Assembly: GCF_014196915.1 (NCBI RefSeq)
Contig: NZ_JACIEP010000005.1
Span: forward strand, 248,001-312,000
DNA: 64,000 nucleotides
Direction of reading: 5' to 3'
Source of the DNA: Dysgonomonas hofstadii
Lineage (GTDB): Bacteria; Bacteroidota; Bacteroidia; Bacteroidales; Dysgonomonadaceae
In this document: piece by piece, positions 17,650 to 27,090 of the stretch
Position numbering within the stretch: position 1 is the first letter of the stretch
How the letters are laid out: every line of letters begins with the position of its first letter
The notes under the pieces: model-generated
The model's input: the letters and a program-made list of their open reading frames with translations, nothing else
What the model was told of the DNA's origin: nothing
Databases searched by the model: none
Translations under genes and position numbers: made by a program

Positions 17650-18873
17650 ATGAAAACAGCAATAGTGACAATCGGCGATGAAATACTTATCGGGCAGATT
17701 GTTGATACTAATTCTGCCTGGATGGCTCACAAGCTTACATTAGCAGGATTTGAAGTAACTGAAACTCAATCGATAGGAGACAATGCAAAACAGATAAAAG
17801 ATACGATAGACTGTTTGTCGGGTAGGGTAGATGTCATTCTGATGACAGGTGGATTGGGCCCGACAAAAGACGATATAACAAAGAAAACCCTTTGCGAATA
17901 TTTCGGGACTGAACTTGCTTTCGATGATTCCGTTCTTGAGAATATAAAGAATGTGATATCCAGCTTTACTTCATTAAACGAGCTTACCCGTAATCAGGCA
18001 TATGTGCCCAAAGATTGTGTGGTTATACAAAACAAGGTAGGCACGGCTCCTATCACCTGGTTTGATTATAACGGAAAAGTGCTGGTGTCTATGCCCGGTG
18101 TGCCCTACGAGATGAGATATGTGATGGAAAACGAGATATTACCACGGTTACAGGCAAAATTCGATCCGGAAGCGTACCTGAAACGTGTATTCATTGTGCG
18201 GGGTTATACCGAATCGGCATTAGCTATGCATCTGGAAGATTTTGAAAATAATTTGCCTGAAGGTTTCGGGTTGGCTTATCTCCCTTCTCCGGGACTGGTC
18301 AAGCTTCGTTTGTTTGTAAGAGGAGAACACCGCTTGGACGAACTGGATGAACATGTAAAGAAGTTGCAGGGCTTATTGGGGGAAGCTATTCTCGCCGAGA
18401 AAGATCTCCCTGCAGAAAAATTATTAGGACAACGTTTATTCGAAAAAGGATTGACTCTCGGTACGGCTGAAAGTTGTACAGGCGGGAATATAGCTCATAT
18501 GATAACATCTATTCCCGGATCGTCCAATTATTTTAAAGGTTCGGTAGTATCGTATGCTAATGAGGAAAAAATAAATATCCTGCATGTCGCAAAAGAATCC
18601 CTTGATAAATTTGGTGCGGTGAGTGAAGCTGTAGCAATAGAAATGGCTCAGGGGGCACAACGTATTTTGAATGTGGATTGCTCCATAGCAACTACAGGAA
18701 TAGCAGGCCCCGCCGGTGGGACAGAAGAAAAACCTGTGGGCACAGTCTGGATATGTACAAGATATAAAGATAAATGTGTGGCACAAAAATACCAATTGGG
18801 CAGATACAGGGAATCCAATATTATAAGGGCGTCTAATTTAGGCATGGTACAGTTGTTGGATATGCTGGGTTGA
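17650..18873 (+). CDS. cinA: CinA family nicotinamide-nucleotide amidase (competence/damage-inducible protein A)
   Basis: The 407-residue protein has the two usual domains: an N-terminal MoCF-like domain (about 1-170, starting AIVTIGDEILIGQIVDTNS and with MTGGLGPTKDDITKKTL) and a C-terminal CinA domain (about 250-405, with GTAESCTGGNIAHMITSIPGSS and TTGIAGPAGGTEEKPVGTVW). The C-terminal domain deamidates nicotinamide mononucleotide for pyridine nucleotide recycling, and the N-terminal domain is linked to ADP-ribose or FAD hydrolysis in characterised members. The gene is transcribed alone from a TACCTTTG promoter, and a weak CCTTCCCC/GGGG hairpin lies after the stop. Confidence 0.95.
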   Translation: MKTAIVTIGDEILIGQIVDTNSAWMAHKLTLAGFEVTETQSIGDNAKQIKDTIDCLSGRVDVILMTGGLGPTKDDITKKTLCEYFGTELAFDDSVLENIKNVISSFTSLNELTRNQAYVPKDCVVIQNKVGTAPITWFDYNGKVLVSMPGVPYEMRYVMENEILPRLQAKFDPEAYLKRVFIVRGYTESALAMHLEDFENNLPEGFGLAYLPSPGLVKLRLFVRGEHRLDELDEHVKKLQGLLGEAILAEKDLPAEKLLGQRLFEKGLTLGTAESCTGGNIAHMITSIPGSSNYFKGSVVSYANEEKINILHVAKESLDKFGAVSEAVAIEMAQGAQRILNVDCSIATTGIAGPAGGTEEKPVGTVWICTRYKDKCVAQKYQLGRYRESNIIRASNLGMVQLLDMLG

Positions 18874-18955
18874 CTATAATAACCCTTCCCCGGCATCACG
18901 TCGGAGAAGGGGCACAATCCATAAGATTTAATCATGTGTGTTGATTAAATAAAAA

Positions 18956-21286
18956 CTATTTAGAACCTTTCATTATTCCCGCATCGGAATCATCGTTATT
19001 CAACCGTTTATTGCCAGCTTTATATTGACGTCCGAAATTCAGGTTTAGTGTGAAATTAACCATTAATACCTGTCTCAGATTGTTTGTATATACATCGGAT
19101 ATATTAGGCACAAGCTTCGACTGATTGCGGCTGCCTTGTGTATAATTATCTGTAAACGGATTGAACATAACCAATGATAAGCTCCACTTTTGCGCATTGT
19201 ATCCGGCAGAGATTACGTGTATCTCTTCGCCCAGGTTAAGTGTTTCGCCCCAGTACCAGTTCCAGCGTGGATGCCATTCGGCATTGAACATCCAGTTCTT
19301 ATAGTTTGCATTCAGCGAAGCTCTTACACGCCAGTTATTATATGTATGTGTATAGTCGTTTCCTTCGCTTATATAACGGTTAAGACCGGGTGCGACAGTC
19401 AAAGTTATATGGTCTTTCAATGGTTTGAACTTTAAAGCAAGTTCAGCATTGATACGATGGAAAGCTTTATGATTCACATTTGTGCGGATAAATTTATTTA
19501 TATTACTATCAAAAGTGATTTGCTCCATTACCGGTTTGTGGTCATAAGAGTACCTTGCATAGAATTCTGCACCAAACATACCCTTATTAAATCCTGCATT
19601 TATTGTATTCGACAGGAACCATACTGTATTAAGGTCCGGATTTCCCCGGCGTACCTGCAATGCATCTATATCCTGTTGAACGTTGTTCAGATCGGATAAT
19701 GACGGGGAATAGCCTGACATATAACCATTGTAACGGATGTAAGCATTGTCGTTGATATTGTATGAGGCTTTCAGTGTCGGTCTGAATATGTATTTTTCAT
19801 TACTGTTGCCCCCCTGGCTGTTATATGAGCGCATGGCACCCAGACCGAATGTATAGTTAAACTTATTTTTTCGCAACTGATATTCCACGAAGGCGTATGT
19901 TTCTGCGAAATTGAGTCCTATGTCTGTGGCCACATCCCCTTCGTATTTATTCTTTGTATAACTTTGAGTATGTTTCAGCCCGGCAGATAATTTTCCGCTT
20001 TTGAATGATTTTTCGTAAATACCTTCGGCGATTAACGAGTATTTGTCCCCAAGAACCGATGAATAGATGGATAGGTCGTTTTCTTCATTAATTTCCTGAT
20101 ACAGGCGGGTTGAGCGGGAATCTATATATGTTCCAACGATGTTGAATATCAGCAACTGGTCGTTTTTCAGATTACGCTGGTAATACAAATCCAGCGATGG
20201 GGTTTTCCCTCTCCATGTAGAATGGTCTGAGATTTGTAAAGGATCGTCGCTATCGGAAGCGTGAATCATACTGGTCCTGTCGCTGAATTCTTTTGGTGTA
20301 TCTTCATAATTGTACCGGAGTACTGCGTTGAACATATATTTATCTGTTTCTTGCAAACTGTAATTTAAGGCCAGATTGAGCCGGTCGTTTTCGAACCTTG
20401 TAGGTTGCCCATCTTCCACCCGTTCGAGGGTTTTATCCGGCATATTGAATGTTTCTTTATTTTCCCGGGTCCATTTTATTCCCCTGCGAGACCAGTAGGC
20501 GTTTATCCCGAATTCCGATTTTTTGTGATTTACCTTAGCCGAAACGAAATTTTCACCCCAGTCCATCCTGTCAAAGAAAACGTTTCCAAGATTAGCCGAC
20601 AGGCTTCCTCCCGATTCTTTCCTGTGTGTGATATAATCTATTACAGCAAGGGCGTTCCCATAACGCATACCCGGTTCATCGTGGTATTCTATGCGAATTA
20701 TGTCCTGCGGTTGTAAGGCAACTACTTCCTGCATGGTTACTTCCACACCATTAATACGGAGCTGTACAGCTTCTCCACTGGGTACGGTTATTGTATTATT
20801 TATAGGGTTTACTACTACACGCGATAGTTGTAGGTTACGCAAGAGTGTTACTCCGCTGTTCGATGCTTTTATTTGTGCATCGGAAGGTATAATGACTTTT
20901 CGGTCTGGCTTTTGTATAACAGAATTGGCTGTTACTGTTACATCCTGTAAAGCTATATCCGAAGGACTAAGCCCTATATTTCCCAGTTCGGCATCTTTGG
21001 CTGTACAATCTACAGGCATATATTTTTTCCCATAGCCGACAAATGTCGCCGATAATATGTAATTACCATTAGGAATGCAGTTAAAGGCAAAAAGCCCTTT
21101 TGTATCGGATGAGGCTCCTGCTACAAAGGTGGAGTCCTGATTCAGTAACGCTATATTTGCGAATTCTACAATTTCCTTGGTGTCTGTATCTATTATTTTG
21201 CCAGATACTTTAACCTGGGCGACAGATATCGGTGCGAATATCAGAGCAAAAGCAAGTATAATGAGAGAAGTTATTTTCAGGTTCAT
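18956..21286 (-). CDS. outer-membrane beta-barrel protein with N-terminal carboxypeptidase-regulatory-like domain (TonB-receptor-like)
   Basis: The 776-residue protein starts with a signal peptide (cleavage near IFAPISVAQ, residue 24), then a CarboxypepD_reg-like beta sandwich (about 25-110, VKVSGKIIDTDTKEIVEFANIALL). A plug-like region follows (about 115-225), with SGEAVQLRINGVEVTMQEVVALQPQDIIRIEYHDEPG compatible with a degenerate TonB plug. The rest is a long barrel of the OMP_b-brl_3 type. The layout is that of TonB-dependent receptor-like proteins that lack a SusD partner; none is adjacent. The ligand is unknown. The next gene downstream in position is cinA on the other strand. Confidence 0.85.
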   Translation of the reverse strand: MNLKITSLIILAFALIFAPISVAQVKVSGKIIDTDTKEIVEFANIALLNQDSTFVAGASSDTKGLFAFNCIPNGNYILSATFVGYGKKYMPVDCTAKDAELGNIGLSPSDIALQDVTVTANSVIQKPDRKVIIPSDAQIKASNSGVTLLRNLQLSRVVVNPINNTITVPSGEAVQLRINGVEVTMQEVVALQPQDIIRIEYHDEPGMRYGNALAVIDYITHRKESGGSLSANLGNVFFDRMDWGENFVSAKVNHKKSEFGINAYWSRRGIKWTRENKETFNMPDKTLERVEDGQPTRFENDRLNLALNYSLQETDKYMFNAVLRYNYEDTPKEFSDRTSMIHASDSDDPLQISDHSTWRGKTPSLDLYYQRNLKNDQLLIFNIVGTYIDSRSTRLYQEINEENDLSIYSSVLGDKYSLIAEGIYEKSFKSGKLSAGLKHTQSYTKNKYEGDVATDIGLNFAETYAFVEYQLRKNKFNYTFGLGAMRSYNSQGGNSNEKYIFRPTLKASYNINDNAYIRYNGYMSGYSPSLSDLNNVQQDIDALQVRRGNPDLNTVWFLSNTINAGFNKGMFGAEFYARYSYDHKPVMEQITFDSNINKFIRTNVNHKAFHRINAELALKFKPLKDHITLTVAPGLNRYISEGNDYTHTYNNWRVRASLNANYKNWMFNAEWHPRWNWYWGETLNLGEEIHVISAGYNAQKWSLSLVMFNPFTDNYTQGSRNQSKLVPNISDVYTNNLRQVLMVNFTLNLNFGRQYKAGNKRLNNDDSDAGIMKGSK

Positions 21287-21436
21287 AATATCAATTATTT
21301 AATCATTCACAATCATATTTAATCATATGACGAACCTTTGTCTAAAAAAGTTACAACTTTCAGTAAAATTCTTTATATAAAAAGAATTTTGCTAGTTGTT
21401 CTCTCTGAATGTCAGGAGGGTATGAAAAGACGAGAA

Positions 21437-22117
21437 TTATTCTCCCGAATAAATCGTATAGCCAAAGCCTTTAATTGTTTCAATCAGCTTAGTCTGCCCT
21501 TTTACTTCTATTTTAGTCCGCAGATAGGAAATATATACATCTACTACATTCGTGTTGGTATCATAATGAATGCCCCATACTTTATCCAGGATAAAAGCTC
21601 TGCTCAGAACTTTGTTACGGTTCTCCATCAAAAGTTTCAGCAATTTGAATTCTTGCATTGTCAACCTGATTTCTTCGCCATCACGCATTACTTTATGTTC
21701 TTCGGGGTAGAGCCTGATATTGCCACACTCCAATAGATCAGATCTTTCATTATTTTTCTGGGATTTGCGGGCCATTACCTTGAGGCGTGCTACAAACTCT
21801 CTGAAATAGAATGGAATAGATAAACAATCGTCGGCACCATCATCAAGAGCTTTTATCCTTCTCTCCGGATCATCACTCTCTGTTATAGTCAAAATAGGAG
21901 ATGCAGCTTCTTTGTATTGAATGTATTGAATGGCGGCAAGACTTCCTATTTCGGGAAATGCCATATTCAAAACGATGACGTCCCAAACTTTTGTAGTCAG
22001 TAGGAGTTTAACATCAGATGGCGTCTTGGCTAAAACAGCCGGCAACCCATTTTCCTTTAATCCTTCGATTATATATTCGCTTATATGACTGTTACTTTCT
22101 ATTAATAGTATTTCCAT
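21437..22117 (-). CDS. OmpR/PhoB-type regulator with a degenerate (aspartate-less) receiver
   Basis: The 226-residue protein has a receiver domain (1-115) and a winged-helix DNA-binding domain (about 130-224, with LTMQEFKLLKLLMENRNKVLSR and VVDVYISYLRTKIE). The receiver lacks the phosphorylation chemistry: the acidic pair is E7-S8, the phospho-acceptor position is asparagine (VLN51), and the lysine that precedes PF in normal receivers is isoleucine (CLSIPF). No histidine kinase is adjacent. It should therefore bind DNA without ordinary phosphotransfer control, responding to a ligand, to dimer state or to its own level. The target is unknown; the large barrel gene next to it lies on the same strand. 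Confidence 0.9.
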   Translation of the reverse strand: MEILLIESNSHISEYIIEGLKENGLPAVLAKTPSDVKLLLTTKVWDVIVLNMAFPEIGSLAAIQYIQYKEAASPILTITESDDPERRIKALDDGADDCLSIPFYFREFVARLKVMARKSQKNNERSDLLECGNIRLYPEEHKVMRDGEEIRLTMQEFKLLKLLMENRNKVLSRAFILDKVWGIHYDTNTNVVDVYISYLRTKIEVKGQTKLIETIKGFGYTIYSGE

Positions 22118-22269
22118 GCCGACTTAAAGTTCGAGTGCATAAAATTAGTGTTTTTTTTGTGACACTACCTAATGAAATAAGTAAGAAAAATATTTCAATC
22201 TTTATCTTTTGTATAGTAAATAGAGTTTAATTCAATAAGGTTATATATGGTTTATTCCCTGTGATTTAA
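22118..22269. other. AT-rich gap upstream of the orphan regulator
   Basis: No gene or clear promoter consensus is visible here. The region leads into the hairpin repeat cluster at 22270. Confidence 0.4.
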
Positions 22270-22388
22270 TAGCCTCCTGCTTTAGCTGGAGGATAATGGT
22301 CTAATCGGATAATGGCTTTAGCCAAAATGTTTTGACTAAAGTCGTTTTCTATCTGTATCATTATCCACGACTTTTAAGTCGTGGCAAC
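22270..22388. repeat. cluster of palindromic REP-like hairpins upstream of rnpA
   Basis: About 120 bases contain several strong stems in a row: CCTCC (22273-22277) with GGAGG (22288-22292), the self-complementary GGCTTTAGCC and GACTAAAGTC, GGATAATGG with CATTATCC, and CCACGACTT (22365-22373) with AAGTCGTGG (22376-22384). The repeated use of a CTTTAG/CTAAAG core suggests decayed members of one REP family, different from the REPs around the RAYT gene. Confidence 0.65.
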
Positions 22389-22521
22389 TAAAACGCCTAA
22401 AAACATGCATCTTACTCTTTTATTGAATATAAACTCTAATATATATTACTGCTTTCTACAATGAAAAAAGCTATTTGTCTAAAAATAAATAAATGAAATA
22501 GTAGAACCGGATATATTGATA

Positions 22522-22529
22522 TATCTTTG
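22522..22529 (+). promoter_or_regulatory. putative -7 box for rnpA (TATCTTTG)
   Basis: TATCTTTG fits TAnnTTTG. Its position excludes the TTG at 22527 as a start and leaves a short leader to the ATG at 22548. Confidence 0.6.
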
Positions 22530-22547
22530 CTGGTAGTTATGCCGGTA

Positions 22548-22970
22548 ATGAAAACAGAAAATATAAACAGGAGCTTTTGCAAAGAGGAACGGTTGTGTAG
22601 TACCAAATCTATCGACAGGCTTTTTGCATCAGGAGTTTCTTTTGTGGCATACCCTTTGCGGGTGGTCTTTTATCTGGAAAACGAGCCTGATGAGGGAAAA
22701 AGATTTGCTAAAATACTGGTTAGCGTTTCCAAAAAGAAGTTTAAACGTGCTGTAAAACGCAACAGGGTGAAGCGATTGATAAAGGAGGCATACCGACTGA
22801 ATAAATCTAAATATTCAGAGGTGCTTCGACAAAATGAAAGGCGGATGGATATTGCTTTTTTATATTTGAAGGGCGAATTGCCGGATTATGCAGAAATTGA
22901 AAAAGCGATACAAAAAGCTGCTTTTGTTTTAAATGAAAAATTGAAAGATAAGGAGGATGACGGAAAATGA
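22548..22970 (+). CDS. rnpA: ribonuclease P protein component
   Basis: Protein subunit that helps the RNase P RNA cut 5' leaders off pre-tRNAs. From the ATG at 22548 it is 140 residues, beginning [16 protein letters not shown]. The family signature is [17 protein letters not shown], containing the RNR motif, in a basic middle region, preceded by [12 protein letters not shown]. An ATG at 22539 is the alternative start, but it would lie almost on the likely transcription start set by the TATCTTTG box. The stop overlaps the yidD start as ATGA, so the two are translationally coupled, as in many bacteria. Confidence 0.95.
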   Translation: MKTENINRSFCKEERLCSTKSIDRLFASGVSFVAYPLRVVFYLENEPDEGKRFAKILVSVSKKKFKRAVKRNRVKRLIKEAYRLNKSKYSEVLRQNERRMDIAFLYLKGELPDYAEIEKAIQKAAFVLNEKLKDKEDDGK

Positions 22971-23188
22971 AAAAAGTGCTGTCGTGGATTCTCTTATTAC
23001 CTGTCTACTTCTATAAGTATAGCATCTCACCTATGCTTCCGCCATCATGCAGATATACGCCTACGTGCTCGGAATATGCCATACAGGCCATAAAAAAACA
23101 TGGCCCGTTTAAAGGGCTGTGGCTGGCGACAAAACGGATACTGCGTTGTCATCCATGGGGTGGTCATGGTTATGATCCTGTTCCCTGA
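22967..23188 (+). CDS. yidD: membrane protein insertion efficiency factor YidD
   Basis: A small (73-residue) inner-membrane-associated protein thought to help YidC insert membrane proteins. The family signature is complete: [23 protein letters not shown], with both conserved cysteines, followed by [31 protein letters not shown]. The ATG at 22967 overlaps the rnpA stop, the classic rnpA-yidD order. Confidence 0.97.
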   Translation: MKKVLSWILLLPVYFYKYSISPMLPPSCRYTPTCSEYAIQAIKKHGPFKGLWLATKRILRCHPWGGHGYDPVP

Positions 23189-23191
23189 AGA

Positions 23192-24007
23192 TTAGTCCTT
23201 ATTCAAATATTTATCCAGCCCGTCTTCCGTAAAGGTTTTTTTAGTCGCTATCGTATTTTCGAATATGCTGATGTTTATATTTTCCCGTTCACGACTACTG
23301 AATGGATGGTAAAGATGATATTGCACACCTCCGCATTTAAGGAACTGACGCCTGATACCCGAAAATATAAGACGGGCGGCAATTTCACTGTCTTCGCGGC
23401 CCCATCCGGTCATGCCTTCGTTATAACCGTTTACAGCTATCAGGTCTTTTTTCCAGAAAGCCATGTTGCAACCTTTCACATAATAAGGCCTGTTCTTTTT
23501 ATACCTGAACCTGTAATGTTTTGAGAGCAGACAGCAACGGAAACCATTCAGCTTGTTTTTCAAACCTTTGGTGTATAACGGTATGTGTATTTGTTTCTTA
23601 GAAAATATATTTTTGCTGAGTTCTTCTCTCATATTGATCCTGCTGCCCGACACAAAGCATCCTTTTTTCATCAGGCGAATATGATCACGGATAAAGTGCC
23701 GTTCTAGGATAACATCCCCGTCGATCTGTATAATATAATTGCCTTTTGCCTTTACAATCGCTTTATTTCTTATTTGAGCCAGCTTAAATCCAGTGTCTTC
23801 GTGCCAGATATGTACAACAGGGCACGAAATTTTTGGTCTCATACTGTTTATAAGATCGGTTGTAGGTTGTTTTGATCCGTCATCTGCTATAATCACCTCA
23901 TCAGGCATAACCGTTTGTCTGGACACGCTTAGGAGTACGAGTTCCAGGGCTTCGGGCCAGTTGTATGTTGAGATCAGAAGCGATATTTTAGGCCTGTCAG
24001 GATTCAT
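23192..24007 (-). CDS. family 2 glycosyltransferase with C-terminal galactosyltransferase-like domain
   Basis: The 271-residue protein begins with the GT-A fold of family 2 (KISLLISTYNWPEALELVLLSV, then EVIIADDGS). The metal-binding DxD is IDGD (about 95-98). Residues about 180-230 (KGCNMAFWKKDLIAVNGYNEGMTGWGREDSEIA) match the Glyco_transf_7C module common in surface-sugar transferases. The ATG overlaps the stop of the preceding gene as ATGA. It is the last gene of a five-gene minus-strand operon that starts at 28281. The transferred sugar and acceptor cannot be told from sequence. Confidence 0.92.
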   Translation of the reverse strand: MNPDRPKISLLISTYNWPEALELVLLSVSRQTVMPDEVIIADDGSKQPTTDLINSMRPKISCPVVHIWHEDTGFKLAQIRNKAIVKAKGNYIIQIDGDVILERHFIRDHIRLMKKGCFVSGSRINMREELSKNIFSKKQIHIPLYTKGLKNKLNGFRCCLLSKHYRFRYKKNRPYYVKGCNMAFWKKDLIAVNGYNEGMTGWGREDSEIAARLIFSGIRRQFLKCGGVQYHLYHPFSSRERENINISIFENTIATKKTFTEDGLDKYLNKD

Positions 24008-24987
24008 ATATATTTGTTTTTCCTCAAATTTAGTGATGAAAAATTAAAAAACTTATCTAATTCGTAAATAAATATATTCCAATATGAGGCTTTCAGGTAA
24101 TTACAAACATCATCCAAAACCTTTTCTCTAATATTTTCATTTTTAAATAATTTGAAATTTTTGATCCGTTTTGTGAACTTACCTACAGCAATATCATTCT
24201 GTAACTTCGAAAAACTCAGCATATCCATTACATCTTTAAAAACGTATTTCCCTTCAATAAATTTTATCCCCTCCGAATCTGCTCTTGGTGTAACCTTATC
24301 TGAATGCTGTCTGAAATAGTTTAATTTGTCACAATAACGTATTACTGTACCTTGTATACAAATTTTATTCCAAAAATACCAGTCACCGCAAAATGTATAT
24401 TTAGTAAATTCATTTCCAATATTCTTATACGCCGATTTCCTGAATACTGCCATTCCGGCATTGTAAATACTATTGTCGAATAGCATGCGTGCTTTGAGAA
24501 ATTGCTTTCCGTCAAACACGTTCACCGCATATCGTTCTTGTTTGTTCCTGTCCCAGTCGATAGGCAGAATATTCCCGTTTTCATCTATTAGATGCGAACA
24601 ACAGTATGAAATGTTGCATGACAAATTATTTTTCAGTAAAAAAATCATTTTCTCAAGAAAAATAAGATCTGAATAGTCATCACTTTCTGCAATCCAGATA
24701 TATTCTCCCCGTGCTAATGATAAACCTTTCTGCCATTGCAAAAAAGGAGATCCCGAATTTTTTTCATTATAAATAACATGGGAAACCTTTTCCGATGTGC
24801 GGTACTTTTCTATAATGTCCCTGCTATTGTCTGTGGAACAGTCATCGAGGATTATCAGCTCAAAATCCTGGAAAGTCTGGTTTAAAATAGAATCCAACCT
24901 CTGAGCCAAAAAATGGTTATGGTTATAATTGGGAACAATAACGCTGACCAAAGGTGTTGACATCCGAACTGTATCTATATCTGTCAT
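24004..24987 (-). CDS. family 2 glycosyltransferase
   Basis: The 327-residue protein has the GT2 nucleotide-sugar domain: LVSVIVPNYNHNHFLAQRLDSILNQTFQDFELIILDDCSTD (about 13-53), GEYIWIAESDDY with the ESDD metal motif (about 100), and the C-terminal catalytic region with FCGDWYFWNKI. The last 110 residues are Lys/Phe rich and AT-rich in sequence. Its first ATG is close to the preceding stop (3-base gap) and its stop overlaps the next ATG, so it is tightly coupled in the operon. Substrate unknown. Confidence 0.92.
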   Translation of the reverse strand: MTDIDTVRMSTPLVSVIVPNYNHNHFLAQRLDSILNQTFQDFELIILDDCSTDNSRDIIEKYRTSEKVSHVIYNEKNSGSPFLQWQKGLSLARGEYIWIAESDDYSDLIFLEKMIFLLKNNLSCNISYCCSHLIDENGNILPIDWDRNKQERYAVNVFDGKQFLKARMLFDNSIYNAGMAVFRKSAYKNIGNEFTKYTFCGDWYFWNKICIQGTVIRYCDKLNYFRQHSDKVTPRADSEGIKFIEGKYVFKDVMDMLSFSKLQNDIAVGKFTKRIKNFKLFKNENIREKVLDDVCNYLKASYWNIFIYELDKFFNFSSLNLRKNKYI

Positions 24988-24990
24988 TTG

Positions 24991-26283
24991 TTATTCGTGT
25001 GTCAATATTTGATTATATATGTCAAATCTGATCTTAGCCAGAGCTTCAGGATCAGGCCTGTTATTCAGTTTTTGCTGTGCCCCGGCAATTAATTGCAGAC
25101 AAAGATTATTGTCTTTGGTAGCCGAAAGGACAGCCTTTATGAAATCGTCACTATCATCTGCTATCAGGCAGTCTTTTCCATTGACCAGATTCAGCCCTTC
25201 TCCGCCAATCGAGGATGTTACAATAGGAACTCCGGCACTTAAAGCATCGAGGATTTTTATTCTGACACCACTACCTATACGTAGTGGTACTATCATTATA
25301 GTATTATTCAGTTCGGTTGATAAATCTTCTACAAATCCTCGGAATACGACATTTGCGAACTTTGACTGGTAATTCTTAACAAGGCTTGAACGCCATTGGC
25401 CGATCACATGAAACTCCAGACCGGGATTCTCCTTTCGGATTTTATTCCAGCAATTATTTAAAAACCAGTCTACTCCGTCGTGATTAGGAAAATGATCGCT
25501 TCCACCAAGAAAGACTAATTTATTATTGAACCTGAAATCCTTGTCGTAATTTCCATCTTTGATTTCCATAATAGCAGGCGATGTCGCTATAAACACATCA
25601 TTCTTTAGCTGGCCTCGCAGTTTTTCGTTATCTGTGTCGGTCACTGTAACGACAGCATTGTATGCGTTCAGACAGCCGATCTCATAATTTCTTGAATAGT
25701 TGAGTAGATAACTGTCAGTAGGCCTCCTTTCTGCCAAAAGGCTGAACTCGCGCTCTGCTCTCACATATCTTAATTCGTGATGAATAAATACCTTTTTTAT
25801 AGTTGAGGGTAGAATATTCACTATGTTTAATAGTTCAAAGAAATCAACCTGGATCAGGTCGAATTTATTGGATTTTATCGTTTCATATACAAAATTCACA
25901 TAATCTTCGTCATCCGGTAAGTAAAAGGCCGGGGTTTTAGATGTCAGTATAAAATGCTTTCTTACCAGGTCGTTTTCCTGCAAGGAGCTTTTCCTGTTAA
26001 TTTTTCTTTCTAATGAAGACTTTAATTTTGTCATCCATTTATAAGAAAAACTTTTTCCGTCTGATTTTCTCCTTTCAACTTCATCTTTATTATAGGGATA
26101 GAAAGTTATATCAGTCCATATCTTTTGTAATTCTTCCAGGTTACTTTTATCCCGGTCGCTTACAGGGATTAGCATAGATATATCCACATATCGGCGAAGC
26201 CTGTCTATCAAACCGAAAACACCTTGGTTTCCGCCCGAGTTTACAGGATAAGGAAGGTATGGTGTAAGTATCAGTAATTTCAT
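24991..26283 (-). CDS. family 4-type glycosyltransferase (GT-B fold)
   Basis: The 430-residue protein has a GT-B layout: an N-terminal acceptor domain beginning LLILTPYLPYPVNSGGNQGVFGLI and a C-terminal nucleotide-sugar domain with KLVFLGGSDHFPNHDGVDWFL, EFHVIGQW, and the terminal motif IVPLRIGSGVRIKILDALSAGVPIVTSSIGGEGL, where the conserved E is replaced in context by the D/G pattern of the GT4 'sugar-PEP' relatives. It belongs to the Glyco_trans_1_4 type group. It starts one base after the neighbouring stop in the same operon. Substrate unknown. Confidence 0.9.
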   Translation of the reverse strand: MKLLILTPYLPYPVNSGGNQGVFGLIDRLRRYVDISMLIPVSDRDKSNLEELQKIWTDITFYPYNKDEVERRKSDGKSFSYKWMTKLKSSLERKINRKSSLQENDLVRKHFILTSKTPAFYLPDDEDYVNFVYETIKSNKFDLIQVDFFELLNIVNILPSTIKKVFIHHELRYVRAEREFSLLAERRPTDSYLLNYSRNYEIGCLNAYNAVVTVTDTDNEKLRGQLKNDVFIATSPAIMEIKDGNYDKDFRFNNKLVFLGGSDHFPNHDGVDWFLNNCWNKIRKENPGLEFHVIGQWRSSLVKNYQSKFANVVFRGFVEDLSTELNNTIMIVPLRIGSGVRIKILDALSAGVPIVTSSIGGEGLNLVNGKDCLIADDSDDFIKAVLSATKDNNLCLQLIAGAQQKLNNRPDPEALAKIRFDIYNQILTHE

Positions 26284-26284
26284 C

Positions 26285-27082
26285 CTATTTCAATTTATCT
26301 GCATGATGAAAAGGTATAAACTGTTTCCAGAATTCAGGATCGGTATTCTTATATGCGTGACATCCGAACGGCAATGTCCTGCTAAGTATCTCGTATGACT
26401 CCTGAGGGATACTCTCTATCGAGAAAGCCAAAGCTACCTTCCATTCAGGGATCATAAATCCGTCCTTTATCCGTTGAGCTTCTAATGACCAGAATATGTC
26501 TTCATGGAAAAAATGACTTTCGTTCTCCAGATAGAGATTCAGCAGTTTTTTATTCACCTTTTCCAGGACATTGATAAAAGACTCTACCTTCCGTAACGAT
26601 AAACCGCCATTTCCGGCATTGTTATTATATCGCCAATGTAATAGCTTTTCGTATCCGAAAAAAAGTCGTCCCCAATTAAAAACGAATTTATACAGGTTAT
26701 ATTTTGGTAGTTTTCGAGGCACGTACCAGGGTGCACCTATATAATCATAGTCTTTGCTACACCAATATTCCAGTTCGGGCTTAAATATATATGCATCTGT
26801 CTGATGAATAAGGATATATTGGTAATCTACGAAACGCTTGTAAAAAGATTGATCAAGCATCAGCCTGTTGTAACCTTGAAGGCCAGCAAAATACCGGTCA
26901 TCGAAACGTTCAACCCTTACAGAATCAAACTCGCGGTAACTATCATCCATAATAAAAGACTGTGGAGCAATAAAACAGCAGTCGAAGCCCTGTGTCATAA
27001 CTACAGCCTGTCTGACAGACATTTGTTCATCCTGATCCAAAGGCTTATAAACAGGGAAAATTACAAGACAGGTTTTCTTCAT
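26285..27082 (-). CDS. DUF5672 family protein, probable glycosyltransferase
   Basis: The 265-residue protein matches the DUF5672 family by its conserved blocks: RYFAGLQGYNRLMLDQSFYKRF, YQYILIHQTDAYIF (TDA as a DxD-like motif), YIGAPWY, GNGGLSLRKVESF and FFHEDIFWSLEAQ, ending with PFGCHAY. The family is of unproven function, but the GT-A-like motifs and constant company of glycosyltransferases suggest sugar transfer. It is the second gene of the operon, with an 8-bp gap to the gene before it. Confidence 0.85.
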   Translation of the reverse strand: MKKTCLVIFPVYKPLDQDEQMSVRQAVVMTQGFDCCFIAPQSFIMDDSYREFDSVRVERFDDRYFAGLQGYNRLMLDQSFYKRFVDYQYILIHQTDAYIFKPELEYWCSKDYDYIGAPWYVPRKLPKYNLYKFVFNWGRLFFGYEKLLHWRYNNNAGNGGLSLRKVESFINVLEKVNKKLLNLYLENESHFFHEDIFWSLEAQRIKDGFMIPEWKVALAFSIESIPQESYEILSRTLPFGCHAYKNTDPEFWKQFIPFHHADKLK

Positions 27083-27090
27083 AATCAGAA

